From Georgfuchsia sp049276455 (lineage in GTDB: Bacteria > Pseudomonadota > Gammaproteobacteria > Burkholderiales > Rhodocyclaceae), in assembly GCA_049276455.1 (NCBI GenBank), contig JBASWL010000006.1, positions 1 to 6,744 on the forward strand: DNA of 6,744 bases, read 5' to 3'. Within the stretch, counting starts at the first letter, position 1, and every line of letters starts with the position of its first letter. The position numbers and the translations under genes were made by a program. Below the pieces are notes generated by a model. That model did no database searches and was not told where the DNA came from. It saw only the letters and a program-made list of their open reading frames with translations. Below are positions 5,960-6,744 of the stretch, piece by piece.

Positions 5960-6243
5960 GGCTTCTCCATTTTGTCGCTGGTTGGTGGCTGGTCGGCGGG
6001 CGCACCACCATCACCGCGCGACTGCCAGACTTCATCGATGATTTTATCGGCGGCCTTTTCTGCCGCAGAGGCCGGGAAATAGATGTTGATGGTGACGCAA
6101 CTGGAAATTGCCAAGGCCATCGTATAAAGCCCCGCCACCGTCTTGACTTGGATACGCAGCCAAGGTGGCGATCCGGGCAGTGAGGGGCATGGATTGCTTC
6201 GCCTGCGGCTCGCAATGACATCGGGTTTATTCGGTAGCTTCAT
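5956..6243 (-). CDS. ynbE: YnbE family lipoprotein with repeat-derived N-terminal extension
   Basis: A predicted small outer-membrane lipoprotein and partner of YdbH; in E. coli YnbE is thought to stack onto the YdbH C-terminus and complete the bridge to the outer membrane. From the ATG at 6243 the frame is 95 codons, longer than the roughly 60-residue family members. The conserved part starts at Cys49 (Cys-Val-Thr-Ile-Asn-Ile-Tyr-Phe-Pro) and continues with Ala-Ala-Glu-Lys-Ala-Ala-Asp-Lys-Ile-Ile and a polar tail. Residues 35-48 form a hydrophobic signal core ending in lipobox Ile-Ser-Ser-Cys. Residues 8-18 are encoded by a REP-like palindrome, so the first 30 or so residues look like inserted sequence ahead of the original signal peptide. 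The start is set by the ATGA overlap with the ydbH stop. No in-frame ATG offers a normal signal (Met42 is too close to the Cys). Whether the protein is still exported efficiently is uncertain. Confidence 0.8.
   Translation of the reverse strand: MKLPNKPDVIASRRRSNPCPSLPGSPPWLRIQVKTVAGLYTMALAISSCVTINIYFPASAAEKAADKIIDEVWQSRGDGGAPADQPPTSDKMEKP
6191..6222. repeat. REP-like palindrome inside ynbE
   Basis: On the plus strand, ATTGC (6193-6197) pairs with GCAAT (6212-6216), and inside it GCC (6201-6203) pairs with GGC (6207-6209) around a three-base loop, with a small internal bulge. The flanks GGATTGCTTCG and CTCGCAATGACATC fit a dispersed repeat widely seen in proteobacterial intergenic regions, whose translation commonly reads Val-Ile-Ala-Ser-Arg. 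A second imperfect hairpin at 6150-6174 (GGATaCGC with GCGATCC) may be the diverged other half of the element. The element lies wholly within coding sequence and preserves the reading frame. Confidence 0.7.
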
Positions 6244-6744
6244 TCGATGACAGCCTTTGTTTTGCCCGCAATCACGGCTTTGAGGCGCGATATGAGCAGG
6301 TTCCAGTCGATGTTGCGATTGTAGCCCATGAGCTTGATGGTCGGGATGCCGCTGCCTTCGACCAGGACGTAACCGTCACCCTGGGGATAGAGGCCTTCCA
6401 TTTGACATACATGATCCCTGAGTACGCAACCGAAACCGATACGGTCATAACTGGCGGTGTTGAAAAAACCGGCGCCGGGAAGCGCCCGCACTGCCGCCGC
6501 ACCGGCCGCGCCGCCCAGGGCAGAGATGTCGATCAGCGCGCCACGGCTGATGGCGCGCCGGTATTTGCCGGGGCTGCTGTCGATTCGAGCCCGGAACGCC
6601 AGTGGCTTCCAGCCTTGCAGTTCGAGCCCCTTGATATCAGCATCGATGCGGCCGAGGATGCTGCCAAAGGAAAAGGTGCTGGTGATCAGCCCCAGGTCGA
6701 GGCGTCGCGCTTCGATGTCAGCAACGAAGCGCGAGGTTTTCGAT
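6240..6744 (-). CDS. ydbH: YdbH C-terminal fragment, AsmA-like phospholipid transporter (partial, open at right edge)
   Basis: The frame is open from the right edge of the window to a TGA at 6240-6242, giving 167 residues of the C-terminus; the N-terminal bulk lies outside. In E. coli, YdbH is one of three redundant AsmA-like proteins (with TamB and YhdP) that form a hydrophobic groove across the periplasm for phospholipid transport to the outer membrane. The fragment shows Phe-Ser-Phe-Gly-Ser-Ile-Leu-Gly-Arg-Ile and an alternating polar/hydrophobic beta pattern (residues about 20-55). It then has Ile-Ser-Arg-Gly-Ala-Leu-Ile-Asp-Ile-Ser-Ala-Leu-Gly-Gly (65-78), two cysteines in Gly-Phe-Gly-Cys...His-Val-Cys-Gln-Met-Glu-Gly, and Trp-Asn-Leu-Leu near the end. 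This matches the conserved end of YdbH-like proteins. ynbE begins within the stop codon (ATGA). The call rests on family resemblance and on the order ydbH-ynbE-ydbL. Confidence 0.85.
   Translation of the reverse strand, partial: SKTSRFVADIEARRLDLGLITSTFSFGSILGRIDADIKGLELQGWKPLAFRARIDSSPGKYRRAISRGALIDISALGGAAGAAAVRALPGAGFFNTASYDRIGFGCVLRDHVCQMEGLYPQGDGYVLVEGSGIPTIKLMGYNRNIDWNLLISRLKAVIAGKTKAVIE

Overview
This window looks like chromosomal DNA from a Gram-negative proteobacterium, most likely a betaproteobacterium. The evidence is a FabI of the Gram-negative type, a ydbH-ynbE-ydbL envelope operon, a stable-RNA-style tRNA promoter with a GC-rich discriminator, and two kinds of short palindromic REP-like repeats. 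The assignment to Betaproteobacteria is an inference from protein character and was not tested by a search.

Layout. Positions 1 to about 1050 hold no convincing gene. This stretch looks more A+T-rich than the rest. It starts with a heptamer tandem repeat at the window edge and contains several stop-interrupted frames that may be decayed coding sequence. A tRNA-Arg(ACG) gene on the minus strand (1098-1174) follows, with a strong promoter on its right and a clear intrinsic terminator on its left. A small thioredoxin-fold protein with a WCDTC active site lies on the plus strand (1303-1659). It converges on a large minus-strand gene (1683-3818) for a family 5 peptide-type ABC solute-binding lipoprotein, which has an unusual C-terminal membrane anchor and no permease or ATPase genes beside it. 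Divergent from that, across only 57 bp, is fabI (3876-4676), enoyl-ACP reductase of fatty acid synthesis.

The right third is a run of four minus-strand genes, in transcription order: the C-terminal end of ydbH (open at the right edge), ynbE, ydbL, and a DEDDy 3'-5' exonuclease of the PolB-like exo2 family. ydbH/ynbE and ynbE/ydbL each overlap by the four bases ATGA, so they are probably translationally coupled. In Escherichia coli their products form an AsmA-like envelope system for moving phospholipid to the outer membrane. FabI makes fatty acids for the same membranes, but nothing here shows that the two loci are co-regulated.

Most interesting observations. A REP-like palindrome sits in frame inside the 5' end of ynbE, pushing its lipoprotein signal about 30 residues inward. 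A second, different REP-type palindrome lies between ydbL and the exonuclease gene. The solute-binding protein appears to be anchored at both ends. The left 1 kb may be a decayed accessory segment beside a tRNA. I see no CRISPR array, no intact mobile element and no convincing new multi-gene system; most of the window is ordinary housekeeping DNA.
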